A DNA stretch of 34,692 nt from Wenyingzhuangia aestuarii (GCF_011927765.1 NZ_JAATJG010000001.1:1-34692); one strand, 5' to 3'. Positions 25,132-33,662 are shown, numbered from the stretch's first letter. Numbers and translations are program-made. The notes: generated by a model from the sequence alone, not told the origin.

Positions 25132-25192
25132 AGCATCAGTATCTTATTTTTTTAGAATAAAACAGTTTTTTTTAAACTGCTTTTTTGATGCT
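25132..25192 (+). repeat. nested inverted repeat with T-run at the right side of the origin
   Basis: Outer arms AGCATCA (25132-25138) and TGATGCT (25186-25192) enclose an inner hairpin CAGTTT/AAACTG (25163-25168 and 25174-25179), which is followed by CTTTTTT. It could be a terminator protecting the origin or a structured single-stranded element. Confidence 0.4.
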
Positions 25193-25362
25193 ATTCCTTT
25201 GTTAAAAGTAGTTTTATTGATAAAATATAAATGAACTAATCTTATTTATATTAAGGTATATAAGTAGAAAAAACATTAATATACTTAATAGTAAAAAAGA
25301 CAATATAAAAGTAATCTTCTTTTTAGTTGAACCACTAAAAACATATGAAAAGAAGCTAACAG

Positions 25363-25381
25363 CTAACAAGTAGATTGTTAG
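25363..25381. repeat. short hairpin in the origin region
   Basis: CTAACAA and TTGTTAG form a 7-bp stem with the loop GTAGA. No role is evident. Confidence 0.3.
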
Positions 25382-25474
25382 TTATTATATATTAAAGTAA
25401 AAGAAGTTTAATATTTAAACACAATCTGTTTTCTTTTCTAGCAAAACTTAATGCACTATACCCTAGGTTTTTTG

Positions 25475-25482
25475 TAAATTTG
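25475..25482 (+). promoter_or_regulatory. rpiB -7 promoter box
   Basis: TAAATTTG fits TAnnTTTG and lies 23 bases before ATG 25506, which argues against the longer frame opening at 25482. Confidence 0.6.
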
Positions 25483-25505
25483 TGGCAAATTATAAAACCA
25501 CCATT

Positions 25506-25937
25506 ATGAAAATAGCAATCGGAAACGATCACGCTGGTCCAGCTTATAAATTAGCTATCGTAAAGTTATTAGAAGAAAAAGGAATTGAGGTAGTGAATTA
25601 TGGAACGGATACTTTTGATAGTGTAGATTATCCAGATCACGCTCATAAAGTAGCTAGCGATGTAGGTACTAAAGTTGTAGATTTTGGAATTTTAATTTGT
25701 GGTAGTGCCAATGGTGTTGCTATGACTGCTAATAAATATCAAAACGTAAGAGCTGGTTTATGTTGGACAAAAGAAATTGTTTCTTTAGTAAGACAACATA
25801 ACAACGCAAATATTTTATGTATTCCTGCTCGTTTTACTGCTGTAGAACAAGCTATAGAAATGGTAGAAACTTTTTTAAACACTGAGTTTGAAGGAGGTCG
25901 TCATCAAAATAGAGTTAGTAAAATTGCTTGCTCTTAA
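25506..25937 (+). CDS. rpiB: ribose-5-phosphate isomerase B
   Basis: Interconverts ribose-5-phosphate and ribulose-5-phosphate in the pentose phosphate pathway (LacA/RpiB family). The product is 143 residues, the normal length. It begins MKIAIGNDHAGPAYK with the DHAG phosphate-binding loop, has the active-site cysteine in LICGSANGVAMTANK, and ends with the conserved RQHNNANILCIPAR block. The start at 25506 gives the standard N-terminus; the upstream in-frame extension overlaps the promoter. It is a single gene with its own terminator, immediately beside the candidate origin. Confidence 0.95.
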   Translation: MKIAIGNDHAGPAYKLAIVKLLEEKGIEVVNYGTDTFDSVDYPDHAHKVASDVGTKVVDFGILICGSANGVAMTANKYQNVRAGLCWTKEIVSLVRQHNNANILCIPARFTAVEQAIEMVETFLNTEFEGGRHQNRVSKIACS

Positions 25938-25956
25938 ATAAAGAACTTACATAGTT

Positions 25957-25992
25957 AAAAAACTGTATTGAAATTTCAATGCAGTTTTTTTT
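25957..25992 (+). terminator. rpiB terminator
   Basis: AAAAAACTGTATTGA pairs with TCAATGCAGTTTTTT, with one T-G pair, around AATT and is followed by more Ts. Confidence 0.9.
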
Positions 25993-26041
25993 ATTGATTC
26001 GTATATATAACAGTTTTTAGTTTCGTCTTAAATAACACAAA

Positions 26042-27349
26042 ATGAATATACCTAAAGTTGATTTACCAAGAGTTGTAGTAATTGGAGGAGGATTTGCAGG
26101 TTTAAACTTAGTTAAAAAATTAAGAAAATTACCCATTCAATTAGTAATGGTTAACAAGCATAATTACCATGCTTTTCAACCATTATTGTACCAAATATCT
26201 ACAAGTGGATTGGAGTCAGATTCTATTGCTTATCCGTTAAGGATGTTTATTAAAAAGCAACAGAATTTTTATTTTAGAATGGCTGATGTAAAAGAAGTTG
26301 ATACCCAAAATAAAATTATAAAATCAGATATTGGTGATTTGTTTTATGATTATTTAATCATTAACACAGGAACTAAAACCAATTATTTTGGGAATAAAGA
26401 AATCAAAAAACACGCAATGCCAATGAAAACAATTCCTCAGGCATTGAATTTACGTAGTTTGATTTTACAAAATTTTGAAAGAGCTAGTGTAGAAACCGAT
26501 GAGGAAACTATAAAGTTTTTATTAAACTTTGTAATTGTGGGTGCAGGTCCTACCGGAGTTGAATTGGCAGGAGCTATTGCAGAATTTAAAAAGAGTGTAT
26601 TACCTTTAGATTATCCGGATTTAGATGCAAGTTTAATGCAAATTAATATTTTAGAAGGTGCTCCTAGAGTTTTACCTCCTATGAGTGAAAATGCCTCTAA
26701 AAAATCTACACAATTTTTAGAAGAATTAGGAGTAAAAGTACATACTAGTACCATTGTAACAGAATATGATGGAAAATTAGCTAAAACTGCAGATGGAAAA
26801 GAGTTTCCTACACGTACTTTAATTTGGTCTGCAGGGGTTATTGCAAACAGAATTAATGGTTTTCCTGAAGAATCTTCAGAACCAAGAAGCCGAAGATATT
26901 TTGTAAATGAATTTAATCAAATAAAAGGTTTTAAAGATGTTTTTGCTTTAGGAGATGTAGCTTTAATGATTTCGGAAGATTATCCAAGAGGACATCCACA
27001 AGTAGCACAACCGGCTATACAGCAAGCAAATAATTTAGCTAAAAACTTTCCTAAAATTTTAAAAGGAAATACGCAGTTAAAACCTTTTGTATATAATGAT
27101 AAAGGTTCTATGGCAACTATTGGTAGAAACAAAGCTGTTGTAGATTTAAAAAACTTAAAATTTGGAGGATTTTTTGCTTGGTTAATTTGGATGTTTATCC
27201 ACTTAATTTCTTTAGTAGGTTTTAAAAATAGAATTGTTATTTTATTAAGTTGGGTATTTAATTATACTAACTATAACAAAGGATCTCGTTTAATTGTAAG
27301 ACGTTTTAGCGTGAGTAAACGTAGGGTAAGAACCAATGCAGAATTGTAA
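26042..27349 (+). CDS. ndh: type II NADH:quinone oxidoreductase (NDH-2)
   Basis: Single-subunit, non-proton-pumping NADH dehydrogenase that passes electrons from NADH through FAD to the quinone pool. The 435 residues carry two dinucleotide folds, VVVIGGGFAGLNLVKKL for FAD near residue 11 and FVIVGAGPTGVELAGAI for NADH near residue 163. The family segments LIWSAGV, DVFALGD and HPQVAQPAIQQ are present. The C-terminal hydrophobic part (GGFFAWLIWMFIHLISLVGF, VILLSWVFNY) is the usual membrane anchor, followed by a basic tail. It is monocistronic, with a terminator shared with the convergent cytochrome gene. Confidence 0.93.
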   Translation: MNIPKVDLPRVVVIGGGFAGLNLVKKLRKLPIQLVMVNKHNYHAFQPLLYQISTSGLESDSIAYPLRMFIKKQQNFYFRMADVKEVDTQNKIIKSDIGDLFYDYLIINTGTKTNYFGNKEIKKHAMPMKTIPQALNLRSLILQNFERASVETDEETIKFLLNFVIVGAGPTGVELAGAIAEFKKSVLPLDYPDLDASLMQINILEGAPRVLPPMSENASKKSTQFLEELGVKVHTSTIVTEYDGKLAKTADGKEFPTRTLIWSAGVIANRINGFPEESSEPRSRRYFVNEFNQIKGFKDVFALGDVALMISEDYPRGHPQVAQPAIQQANNLAKNFPKILKGNTQLKPFVYNDKGSMATIGRNKAVVDLKNLKFGGFFAWLIWMFIHLISLVGFKNRIVILLSWVFNYTNYNKGSRLIVRRFSVSKRRVRTNAEL

Positions 27350-27369
27350 AAAACATTAAGTTATTATAA

Positions 27370-27402
27370 AAAAAAACTCAACTGATAAAGTTGAGTTTTT
27401 TT
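27370..27402. terminator. bidirectional terminator between ndh and the multihaem gene
   Basis: A 14-bp stem, centred on ACTCAACT and AGTTGAGT around a GATAA loop, has flanking A and T runs. Confidence 0.9.
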
Positions 27403-27413
27403 ATGCTTTTTAA

Positions 27414-29645
27414 TTAGATCAACGCTTGATAAAATTGCTGATACTGTTGATTGTTAGGATCCAATTGTAATAATTTTTCAACCTGATCTTTAGCTAATTT
27501 TATTTGCTTATTTTGATGGTAGATATAAGCTAACAAATAAATTAAATCAGTATTGTTAGCACTTCTTTTTAATTGAGTTTTTAATACAGAAATAGCATTG
27601 CTAGTTTGATTGTTTTTAAAATGTAACAAAGCCAAATTATAAACAATTCTATCATTGTCTGGCATAAATTCAAGAGCCTTTTTTAATTGCTCAATAGCTT
27701 CTTTAGGTCTTCCTAATTCGTTTAATAACAAACCATAATCAAAATTGGTTAATCCAAAACCAGGTTCTTGTTTTATAATGGTTTTATATGCTTTTTCTGC
27801 TTCTATATACTGTTTGTTCTGATAGTATAAATTAGCCAATGTAGTACGGACTATATTGTTTATAGGGTCTAACACCAAAGCTTCTTCTAAAGTTTTAATA
27901 GCACTTGGAATTTTACCAACACTCATGTAGTATTGGGCACGTTTCATTCTACCTCCAGAAAACTCTGCTCCTACTTTTAAAACGTTAGCAAATTCAATTT
28001 TTACTTTGTTGTAAAAGGGTTTATATTCTTCTGGTATTTTAGATGCTGGTACAGCACTTAAAGCAAAAAAGGCTTTAGTTCTTACAGCTCTTTTTTTGTC
28101 TTTTAACAAAGGCAATAAAGCTTTGTAATTTTCGGTTCCCGCTTTTAATTCAAACATTAAATCTGCAGCAGCCCCTTTTACCAAAGGAGAATCGTCTTTT
28201 AAAAATTTAAGAACATCATTAATATTAATTTCAGAAACGTAATTGTTTAAATTAGAAACTGCCGATGCTCTAGCAATATTTGGATAAACAGTATCATTGG
28301 CCAAAGCCATTAAACTGTCTTTACCTCCTTCTGCTCTTGTAATTCCAGGAGCTAATTTATCAGAAAAATGATCTTTTTTAGGTTCACCGTATAGTTTTAC
28401 AAAATTATCATAAGCCCATTGATCGTCTTTATCTTTATGACAACCAGCACAAGCATTTGGTGAGTTGTATTTTAAACTTAAATCGGGTCTAGGAATTCTA
28501 AAACTATGGTCACGTCTAAAATCATTTCCCATATAATGTTTACCGGTCATATGACAGTTAATACACAAAGCACTTTCTGTTCCCATAGGGTGTTTATGAT
28601 GACTTTCTGTGTCGTATTTAGGTCCTTCATGACATTGTAAACACAATCTATTGTCATTAAATTTTCTTTTGGTAGAATGTACGTTATGACAATCTTTACA
28701 ACTTACTCCATTGTGATACATTTTACTTTGTACAAAAGATCCATACACATAATCTTCATCTAAAATTTGACCATCTGCATGGTATAAATTTTCACGAATT
28801 AATTGTGGAAAATAATGGTCTAAAAACGTTCCTTCTGGAGTGTGAAATAAACTAACATTTTCACGTCTTGCATGGCATCTTGCACAAGCATCTACCAATT
28901 CTTTAGAACCTAAATTGGTCATTTGCATGGTACCATCTGTTTTGTAATGGTCTCCTTTAATTATAGCATTAGAAACATGCTCTTTTCCAGGTCCATGACA
29001 AGCTTCACAACTTACATTTATAATAGCATAATTAGTATCGTAACTATGGTCTTTTTCGTTGTAATTCTTTTTAACATTGGTACTGTGGCAATCAGAACAC
29101 ATGGTATTCCAATTTAGTCCTCCTCTACTCCAATGCAACCATTCGCTATGTACTACTTTAAAATCCGGATACAAATCAAACCACTTTCCTTTTACGGTGT
29201 CATAAGCAGTTCTTAAACATTGATAATGTCCATCAGGAAACAACACAATATATTGTTGTAAAGGAGTTAATCCAAAAGTATAAATAATCTGAAAATCATG
29301 ATTTTTACCATCTCTCCCTTCTGTATTTGCATAGAATTTTCCATCTTTTTGAAAAAAGGTAGAAGTTACTCCTTGACTTTTAAAGACTTCTCCCTTAAAT
29401 GGAGCAATTATACTTTCTCTAGATGCTTTTTGCATAGATTTATCATGATGAGATCCTTCCCATTCTTGAAATTGATCTGCATGACATTCTTTACATTTTT
29501 GACTACCTACATAATGTTTGTTTGGAATACTATCTGTATTGGTAAAAATAGACATAGGATCTACTTTTTGATAGCCCTCATCTTTTGTGTTTTTACAAGC
29601 AATAAATAACAAAGTTGTTAGTAGTAGTAAATAAATTTTTTTCAA
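27414..29645 (-). CDS. octahaem c-type cytochrome lipoprotein with HEAT-like and TPR repeats
   Basis: A 743-residue protein. MKKIYLLLLTTLLFIAC is a lipoprotein signal with Cys17, so it should be anchored outside the inner membrane. Eight CxxCH haem sites follow in order: CKECH, CSDCH, CEACH, CARCH, CKDCH, CLQCH, CINCH and CAGCH, all in the first 400 residues, resembling cytochrome c554-type multihaem domains. Residues about 430-550 look like HEAT-type helical repeats, and 560-743 like at least four TPR units (LANLYYQNKQYIEAEKAYK). The start is TTG; no ATG precedes the signal peptide. It follows the SUMF1-fold lipoprotein gene by 59 bases but has its own TATATTTG box. The electron partner is not visible. 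Confidence 0.9.
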   Translation of the reverse strand: MKKIYLLLLTTLLFIACKNTKDEGYQKVDPMSIFTNTDSIPNKHYVGSQKCKECHADQFQEWEGSHHDKSMQKASRESIIAPFKGEVFKSQGVTSTFFQKDGKFYANTEGRDGKNHDFQIIYTFGLTPLQQYIVLFPDGHYQCLRTAYDTVKGKWFDLYPDFKVVHSEWLHWSRGGLNWNTMCSDCHSTNVKKNYNEKDHSYDTNYAIINVSCEACHGPGKEHVSNAIIKGDHYKTDGTMQMTNLGSKELVDACARCHARRENVSLFHTPEGTFLDHYFPQLIRENLYHADGQILDEDYVYGSFVQSKMYHNGVSCKDCHNVHSTKRKFNDNRLCLQCHEGPKYDTESHHKHPMGTESALCINCHMTGKHYMGNDFRRDHSFRIPRPDLSLKYNSPNACAGCHKDKDDQWAYDNFVKLYGEPKKDHFSDKLAPGITRAEGGKDSLMALANDTVYPNIARASAVSNLNNYVSEININDVLKFLKDDSPLVKGAAADLMFELKAGTENYKALLPLLKDKKRAVRTKAFFALSAVPASKIPEEYKPFYNKVKIEFANVLKVGAEFSGGRMKRAQYYMSVGKIPSAIKTLEEALVLDPINNIVRTTLANLYYQNKQYIEAEKAYKTIIKQEPGFGLTNFDYGLLLNELGRPKEAIEQLKKALEFMPDNDRIVYNLALLHFKNNQTSNAISVLKTQLKRSANNTDLIYLLAYIYHQNKQIKLAKDQVEKLLQLDPNNQQYQQFYQALI

Positions 29646-29669
29646 AAGATGATGGTTTTAAATAGTATT

Positions 29670-29677
29670 CAAATATA
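29670..29677 (-). promoter_or_regulatory. -7 box of the multihaem cytochrome gene
   Basis: TATATTTG fits TAnnTTTG and lies 24 bases before the TTG start at 29645, supporting that start. Confidence 0.55.
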
Positions 29678-29704
29678 ATAATAAAAGATTAAATAGTCTT
29701 TTAT

Positions 29705-30619
29705 TTAATTAACAGATTTTGCACATCTAAATCCTGTATTAAATAAAGAAGAATCTATAGTATTTTGAGCTCTAAATGTAGTTGTAAAACTTAATTCTAA
29801 AGCTTGGTCATACATAAAAGAACCTCCTCTTGTAACTACAGCATTTGGATTTTTTTGAAAAGGAGCATTTTTGTCATAAGGTTCAAAAACAGAACTTGTC
29901 CATTGCCAAACGTTTCCTACCATATCGTAAATTCCACTGTTACTTTTAGGAAAAGCATTAACAGGAGAAGTAAACAAATATCCATCCACTGCGTTTTGAT
30001 CTTGAATTGTTTTTCCATCCCAAGTATTGGCCATAATTTTATTGTTCTTTCTAACGGTGTTTCCCCAAGGATATTTTAAATTATTTCCATTTTTTGCAGC
30101 AAACTCCCACTCTATTTCTGTAGGTAATCTTTTTCTAGCCCATTTAGCATAAGCAACCGCATCGTTCCAACTTACATGTGTTACAGGATGATTGTCTTTG
30201 GCTTTTTCTCCATCAATTCCAAAAGGAAATTCCCAAGTAACTCCTTTTACCAAGTTCCAAGTAATGTTTGCAAAATCAAACACTCCAGAATCTCCGTAAT
30301 TTTCAGCCTCTGTAGTATAATTAGTAGCTTCTACAAATTTTCTAAAATCAGCAACAGTAACTAAATTTACATCTAAGTAAAACGGAGCTACGGTAGCTTC
30401 AAAAGCAGGAGCTTCAATAGGAGTTCTATCATTTGCACCTACTGTAATTTTTCCCCCGTTAAACAATACCATATTACTAGTATCGGCTACTTTAGAAATT
30501 GGAGCTGTTTTTGTTTCTTTTACTTCAGTTTTAGTAGCTGTAGTTGTAGTATTTTGTTTGTCATTTTTACAAGAAGGTAAAAATAAGGCTGTCAATAGAA
30601 GGGCAAAAAAGTATTTCAT
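29705..30619 (-). CDS. SUMF1/FGE-fold lipoprotein without the catalytic cysteines
   Basis: A 304-residue lipoprotein (ALFLPSC, Cys17) with a Thr/Lys linker and a formylglycine-generating-enzyme-type fold. Family marks include FNGGKITVGAND, HPVTHVSWNDAVAYAKWARK, RLPTEIEWEFAAKNG, YDMVGNVWQWTSS, RGGSFMYDQA and NTGFRCAK. Active FGE needs two cysteines in the region after RGGS; here that region reads FMYDQALELSFTTTFR with none. It is therefore unlikely to make formylglycine. SUMF1-fold proteins without that activity include NirV, found beside nitrite reductases. Placement directly upstream of an octahaem cytochrome suggests an accessory role in the same envelope redox unit, which is an inference. 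Confidence 0.88.
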   Translation of the reverse strand: MKYFFALLLTALFLPSCKNDKQNTTTTATKTEVKETKTAPISKVADTSNMVLFNGGKITVGANDRTPIEAPAFEATVAPFYLDVNLVTVADFRKFVEATNYTTEAENYGDSGVFDFANITWNLVKGVTWEFPFGIDGEKAKDNHPVTHVSWNDAVAYAKWARKRLPTEIEWEFAAKNGNNLKYPWGNTVRKNNKIMANTWDGKTIQDQNAVDGYLFTSPVNAFPKSNSGIYDMVGNVWQWTSSVFEPYDKNAPFQKNPNAVVTRGGSFMYDQALELSFTTTFRAQNTIDSSLFNTGFRCAKSVN

Positions 30620-30696
30620 TTGGATTTTTAATTTATTATAAGTGCAATATTATCTATTTATATCTATATTTTTAGTACGAAGTAACAATAAGATAC

Positions 30697-30704
30697 TATT
30701 TTTG
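30697..30704 (+). promoter_or_regulatory. -7 box of the deaminase-protease-lpxH operon
   Basis: TATTTTTG fits TAnnTTTG and lies 28 bases before ATG 30733. Confidence 0.5.
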
Positions 30705-30732
30705 TTCAATAGTTTAAATAAAAAGAATTGAA

Positions 30733-31176
30733 ATGACAGCAATGCTGGATGAAAAACAACTAAAGTACGATACGGCTTATTTAAGAATGGCTTTTGAGTG
30801 GGCAAAATTGTCGCATTGTGAAAGAAAACAAGTAGGTGCTTTAATTGTAAAAGATAGAATGATTATTTCTGACGGTTACAACGGTACTCCTTCTGGATTT
30901 GACAACTGTTGTGAAGATAGTAATTACGATACCAAATGGATGGTATTACATGCAGAGGCCAACGCAATTTTAAAAGTAGCTGCCTCTACCCAATCTACCA
31001 ACGGAGCTACGTTATATATTACATTATCACCTTGTAAAGATTGTAGTAAATTAATTCACCAATCGGGAATTAAAAGAGTGGTATATGCACAAGAATACAA
31101 AGACACCACAGGAATAGATTTTTTAAGAAAAGCAGGTGTTGAATTATTGAAATTAGATATACATGAAGCAAAATAA
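30733..31176 (+). CDS. dCMP/cytidylate deaminase family protein
   Basis: A 147-residue zinc-dependent deaminase, most likely converting dCMP to dUMP for thymidylate synthesis (ComEB-type). The zinc and proton-shuttle motif HAEANAI and the second zinc motif SPCKDC are both present, with ISDGYNGTPSGF upstream as in dCMP deaminases. Two possible starts, ATG 30733 and ATG 30742, differ by three residues; the first is used. Its last 14 bases overlap the start of the C-terminal processing protease gene, so the two are translated from one mRNA. Confidence 0.93.
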   Translation: MTAMLDEKQLKYDTAYLRMAFEWAKLSHCERKQVGALIVKDRMIISDGYNGTPSGFDNCCEDSNYDTKWMVLHAEANAILKVAASTQSTNGATLYITLSPCKDCSKLIHQSGIKRVVYAQEYKDTTGIDFLRKAGVELLKLDIHEAK

Positions 31177-32716
31177 TAACATTCCAATTTTTATTGGATT
31201 ATCAATCGCTTTCGGAATTATTTTAGGAAGTTTTTTTAATATTAGTAATGTTGGAAAAATTTACAATCCTACCAATTTAAGAGATGGTGGTAAATTAAGT
31301 TCTGTACTTAAATACATAGAAAGTGAATATGTAGATGAGGTTGATGCCGATAAAATTACCGAAGAATTAATCACTGATTTATTAGACAAATTAGATCCTC
31401 ATTCTAGTTATTTATCTAAAGATGCTCAACAATATGCAAAAGAAACCATGGAAGGTAATTTTGTAGGTATTGGAGTACAATTTGTAGTTAAAAAAGATAC
31501 AGTTGTAGTGGTAAAAGTATTGCCAGATGGACCTAGTAAAAAAGCTGGAATTAGAGCGGGTGATAGATTATTAACGGCAGATAAAGACACTATTTTTGGT
31601 AAAGGCTTAAACTCTAACGACATAGTTAGTAAGTTAAAAGGAATAGAAGATAGTCAGGTATTGGTAAAAGTACACAGACCTGGAGAACAAAATTTAATAG
31701 ACTTTAACATTACTAGAGGTAAAGTTGCTATTAAAAGTGTACCCGTTGCTTTTAAATTAACAGATGATTTAGGGTATATTAAAGTTGATAGATTTGCCAT
31801 GACTACTTATGATGAATTTAAAACAGCTTTAGATACTTTACAAAAAAATGGAATTCAAGATTTAGTATTAGATCTTAGAGGAAATCCAGGAGGTTATATG
31901 CATATTGCTGATCAAATAGCTGATGAGTTTTTAGCAGATGGAAAGTTAATTGTGTACACAAAAAACAAAAAAGGTCGTCAAAAAAACTCAGTAGCTACAA
32001 GTAAAGGTTCTTTTGAAAAAGGACATATTTATGTATTGGTTGATGAAAATTCAGCATCGGCAAGTGAAATTGTTTCGGGTGCTTTACAAGATAATGATAG
32101 AGGAACTATTATTGGACGTAGAACTTTTGGAAAAGGATTGGTACAGCAAGAAATAGATTTTAACGATGGTTCTGCCATGCGATTAACCATTGCTAGATAC
32201 TACACTCCTACGGGTCGTTCTATTCAAAAACCTTATGGAAATAATAATTACGATGATGAAGTTTCTAGTCGTTACAAAAGCGGAGAATTGTTTTATAGAG
32301 ACAGTATTAAGGTAGTAGACTCATTAAAATACACCACTCCAAAAGGAAAAGTAGTGTATGGTGGTGGCGGAATTACTCCAGATGTATTTATTCCTTTAGA
32401 TACTACAAGTAGCTCTAATTACTACGAATTAAACTTAATTAATAATTTTGTATACAACTATGTAGACAAAAACAGAAAGGAATTGTTAAAATACAACGAA
32501 GCTAATTTTTTAGAAGAATTTAAAGTAACTCCAAGTATTTTAAAAGAATTTAACAAGTACATTGCACCTTATAAATTTTCTGATAACGAAACATTAAAAG
32601 CGTTTATGAAAGAAAATTTTGCAACCACACTTACCACCGATGAGGTGTATTTTAAGTTGATGCAACAAAGAGATTCTTATATTAAAAAAGTAATATCCTT
32701 ACACCAAAATCAATAA
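31163..32716 (+). CDS. S41-family C-terminal processing peptidase with PDZ domain
   Basis: A 517-residue envelope protease. An N-terminal membrane or signal segment, IPIFIGLSIAFGIILGSFF, is followed by a PDZ domain at about residues 85-170 (GIGVQFVVKKDTVVVVKVLP, SKKAGIRAGDRLL). The S41 core then has DLRGNPGGYMHIADQIADEF, the nucleophile Ser in ENSASASEIVSGALQD and the general-base Lys in RRTFGKGLVQ. A C-terminal helical part follows. Such Ctp enzymes trim the C-terminus of periplasmic and outer-membrane proteins. The ATG lies inside the deaminase gene and lpxH starts four bases after the stop, so all three form one operon. Confidence 0.95.
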   Translation: MKQNNNIPIFIGLSIAFGIILGSFFNISNVGKIYNPTNLRDGGKLSSVLKYIESEYVDEVDADKITEELITDLLDKLDPHSSYLSKDAQQYAKETMEGNFVGIGVQFVVKKDTVVVVKVLPDGPSKKAGIRAGDRLLTADKDTIFGKGLNSNDIVSKLKGIEDSQVLVKVHRPGEQNLIDFNITRGKVAIKSVPVAFKLTDDLGYIKVDRFAMTTYDEFKTALDTLQKNGIQDLVLDLRGNPGGYMHIADQIADEFLADGKLIVYTKNKKGRQKNSVATSKGSFEKGHIYVLVDENSASASEIVSGALQDNDRGTIIGRRTFGKGLVQQEIDFNDGSAMRLTIARYYTPTGRSIQKPYGNNNYDDEVSSRYKSGELFYRDSIKVVDSLKYTTPKGKVVYGGGGITPDVFIPLDTTSSSNYYELNLINNFVYNYVDKNRKELLKYNEANFLEEFKVTPSILKEFNKYIAPYKFSDNETLKAFMKENFATTLTTDEVYFKLMQQRDSYIKKVISLHQNQ

Positions 32717-32720
32717 AATA

Positions 32721-33476
32721 TTGAAAGCTAAAAAAATATACTTTGCTTCCGATCAACATTTTGGAGCTCCTAATGCAGAAAAAAGTTTACAACGCGAAAA
32801 GTTGTTTGTAAACTGGTTAGATCTTGTTAAAAAAGATGCAGAGGCTATATTTTTATTGGGTGATTTATTTGATTTTTGGTTTGAATACAAGCATGTGGTT
32901 CCTAAAGGATTTGTAAGAGTTTTAGGAAAAATAGCAGAAATTAGAGATTCAGGAATTCCTATTTATTTTTTTGTAGGTAATCACGATTTATGGATGACAG
33001 ATTACTTTGAAAAAGAATTAAACATTCCAGTATATAGAAAACCTACCGAATTTAGGTTGCACGATAAATCTTTTTTAATTGGCCATGGCGATGGTTTAGG
33101 ACCAGGAGATAAAGGCTATAAATTTTTAAAAAAAATATTTGTAAACCCTTTGTGTAATTGGTTGTTTAAGTGGTTTCATCCCGATTTAGGAATGGGATTG
33201 GCCAAATATCTTTCTATAGAAAATAAAACTATTTCTGGAGAAGTAGATGTAAAATTTTTAGGAGAATACAACGAACATTTAATCTTGTTTTGTAAAGAAG
33301 TATTGCAAGAAAAACACTACGATTATTTTGTATTTGGTCATCGTCATTTACCTATGATTTTTGATTTACCTCACAATTCTAAATACATCAATACCGGAGA
33401 TTGGATTACCTATTTTACCTATGGTGTTTTAGAAAATGGTGTGTTTGATATTAAGGAACACCTTCAAAATTCTTAA
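32721..33476 (+). CDS. lpxH: UDP-2,3-diacylglucosamine diphosphatase (lipid A biosynthesis)
   Basis: A 251-residue calcineurin-like metallophosphoesterase that removes UMP from UDP-2,3-diacylglucosamine in lipid A synthesis at the inner membrane. The metal-binding motifs appear in order: SDQHFG, LLGDLFDFWFEY, FVGNHDLW, IGHGDGLGPGDKGY and FGHRHLP. The DLFDFWFEYK segment and an insertion with hydrophobic residues (NPLCNWLFKWFHPDLGMGLA) are typical of LpxH. The start is TTG at 32721, four bases after the protease stop; no nearby in-frame ATG gives a complete SDQHFG strand. No hairpin terminator was found after it. Confidence 0.9.
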   Translation: MKAKKIYFASDQHFGAPNAEKSLQREKLFVNWLDLVKKDAEAIFLLGDLFDFWFEYKHVVPKGFVRVLGKIAEIRDSGIPIYFFVGNHDLWMTDYFEKELNIPVYRKPTEFRLHDKSFLIGHGDGLGPGDKGYKFLKKIFVNPLCNWLFKWFHPDLGMGLAKYLSIENKTISGEVDVKFLGEYNEHLILFCKEVLQEKHYDYFVFGHRHLPMIFDLPHNSKYINTGDWITYFTYGVLENGVFDIKEHLQNS

Positions 33477-33518
33477 AATATAGAGTGTTAAAAATAATTT
33501 AATTTTCTCTCTTTTTTT

Positions 33519-33542
33519 CATTTTTAATTATTATTAAAAATG
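33519..33542. repeat. AT-only inverted repeat after lpxH
   Basis: CATTTTTAAT and ATTAAAAATG form a 10-bp stem with a TATT loop. A run of seven Ts precedes it rather than follows it, so it is not a convincing terminator. Confidence 0.35.
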
Positions 33543-33597
33543 TCCGATTGGGCTATTGTATTGTCTTATTGGGCTGTTCTAGTGGTTTTTTAGAAGT

Positions 33598-33605
33598 TAT
33601 TTTTG
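33598..33605 (+). promoter_or_regulatory. -7 box of the BspA-like gene
   Basis: TATTTTTG fits TAnnTTTG and lies 57 bases before ATG 33663. Confidence 0.45.
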
Positions 33606-33625
33606 TTTAAAACAACTAAAACTAG

Positions 33626-33645
33626 AACACCAAGGTATTGGTGTT
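33626..33645 (+). promoter_or_regulatory. leader hairpin of the BspA-like mRNA
   Basis: AACACCAA pairs with TTGGTGTT around GGTA. It lies between the -7 box and the ATG, 17 bases before translation starts, with no T-run after it, so it may affect mRNA stability or ribosome access. Confidence 0.4.
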
Positions 33646-33662
33646 TGATAAAACTACATAAA

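Larger units (their letters stand above)
24487..25481. other. oriC: candidate chromosomal replication origin (oriC)
   Basis: About 1 kb of AT-rich DNA without an ORF, between two diverging genes. It holds eleven 9-mers at or near the DnaA-box consensus TTATNCACA, or the TTAT[CT]AACA variant. Plus-strand sites: 24592 TTATCAACA, 24722 TTATTAACA, 24777 TTATTCACA, 24839 TTATTCATA, 24976 TTATCAACA and 25083 TTATTCACT. Minus-strand sites: 24788, 24862, 25046 and 25056 (TTATTAACA) and 24851 (TTATTCACG). Ten fall within 24722-25091. Three pairs are 10-11 bases apart, one helical turn. A very AT-rich stretch at 25100-25480 could be the unwinding region. Nearby parS sites support an origin domain. dnaA itself is not in the window. 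Confidence 0.8.

Noticed and set aside
33541-33600. TTGGGCT direct repeat as a mobile-element trace
   Set aside because: Only seven bases repeat, with no inverted ends or coding remnants.
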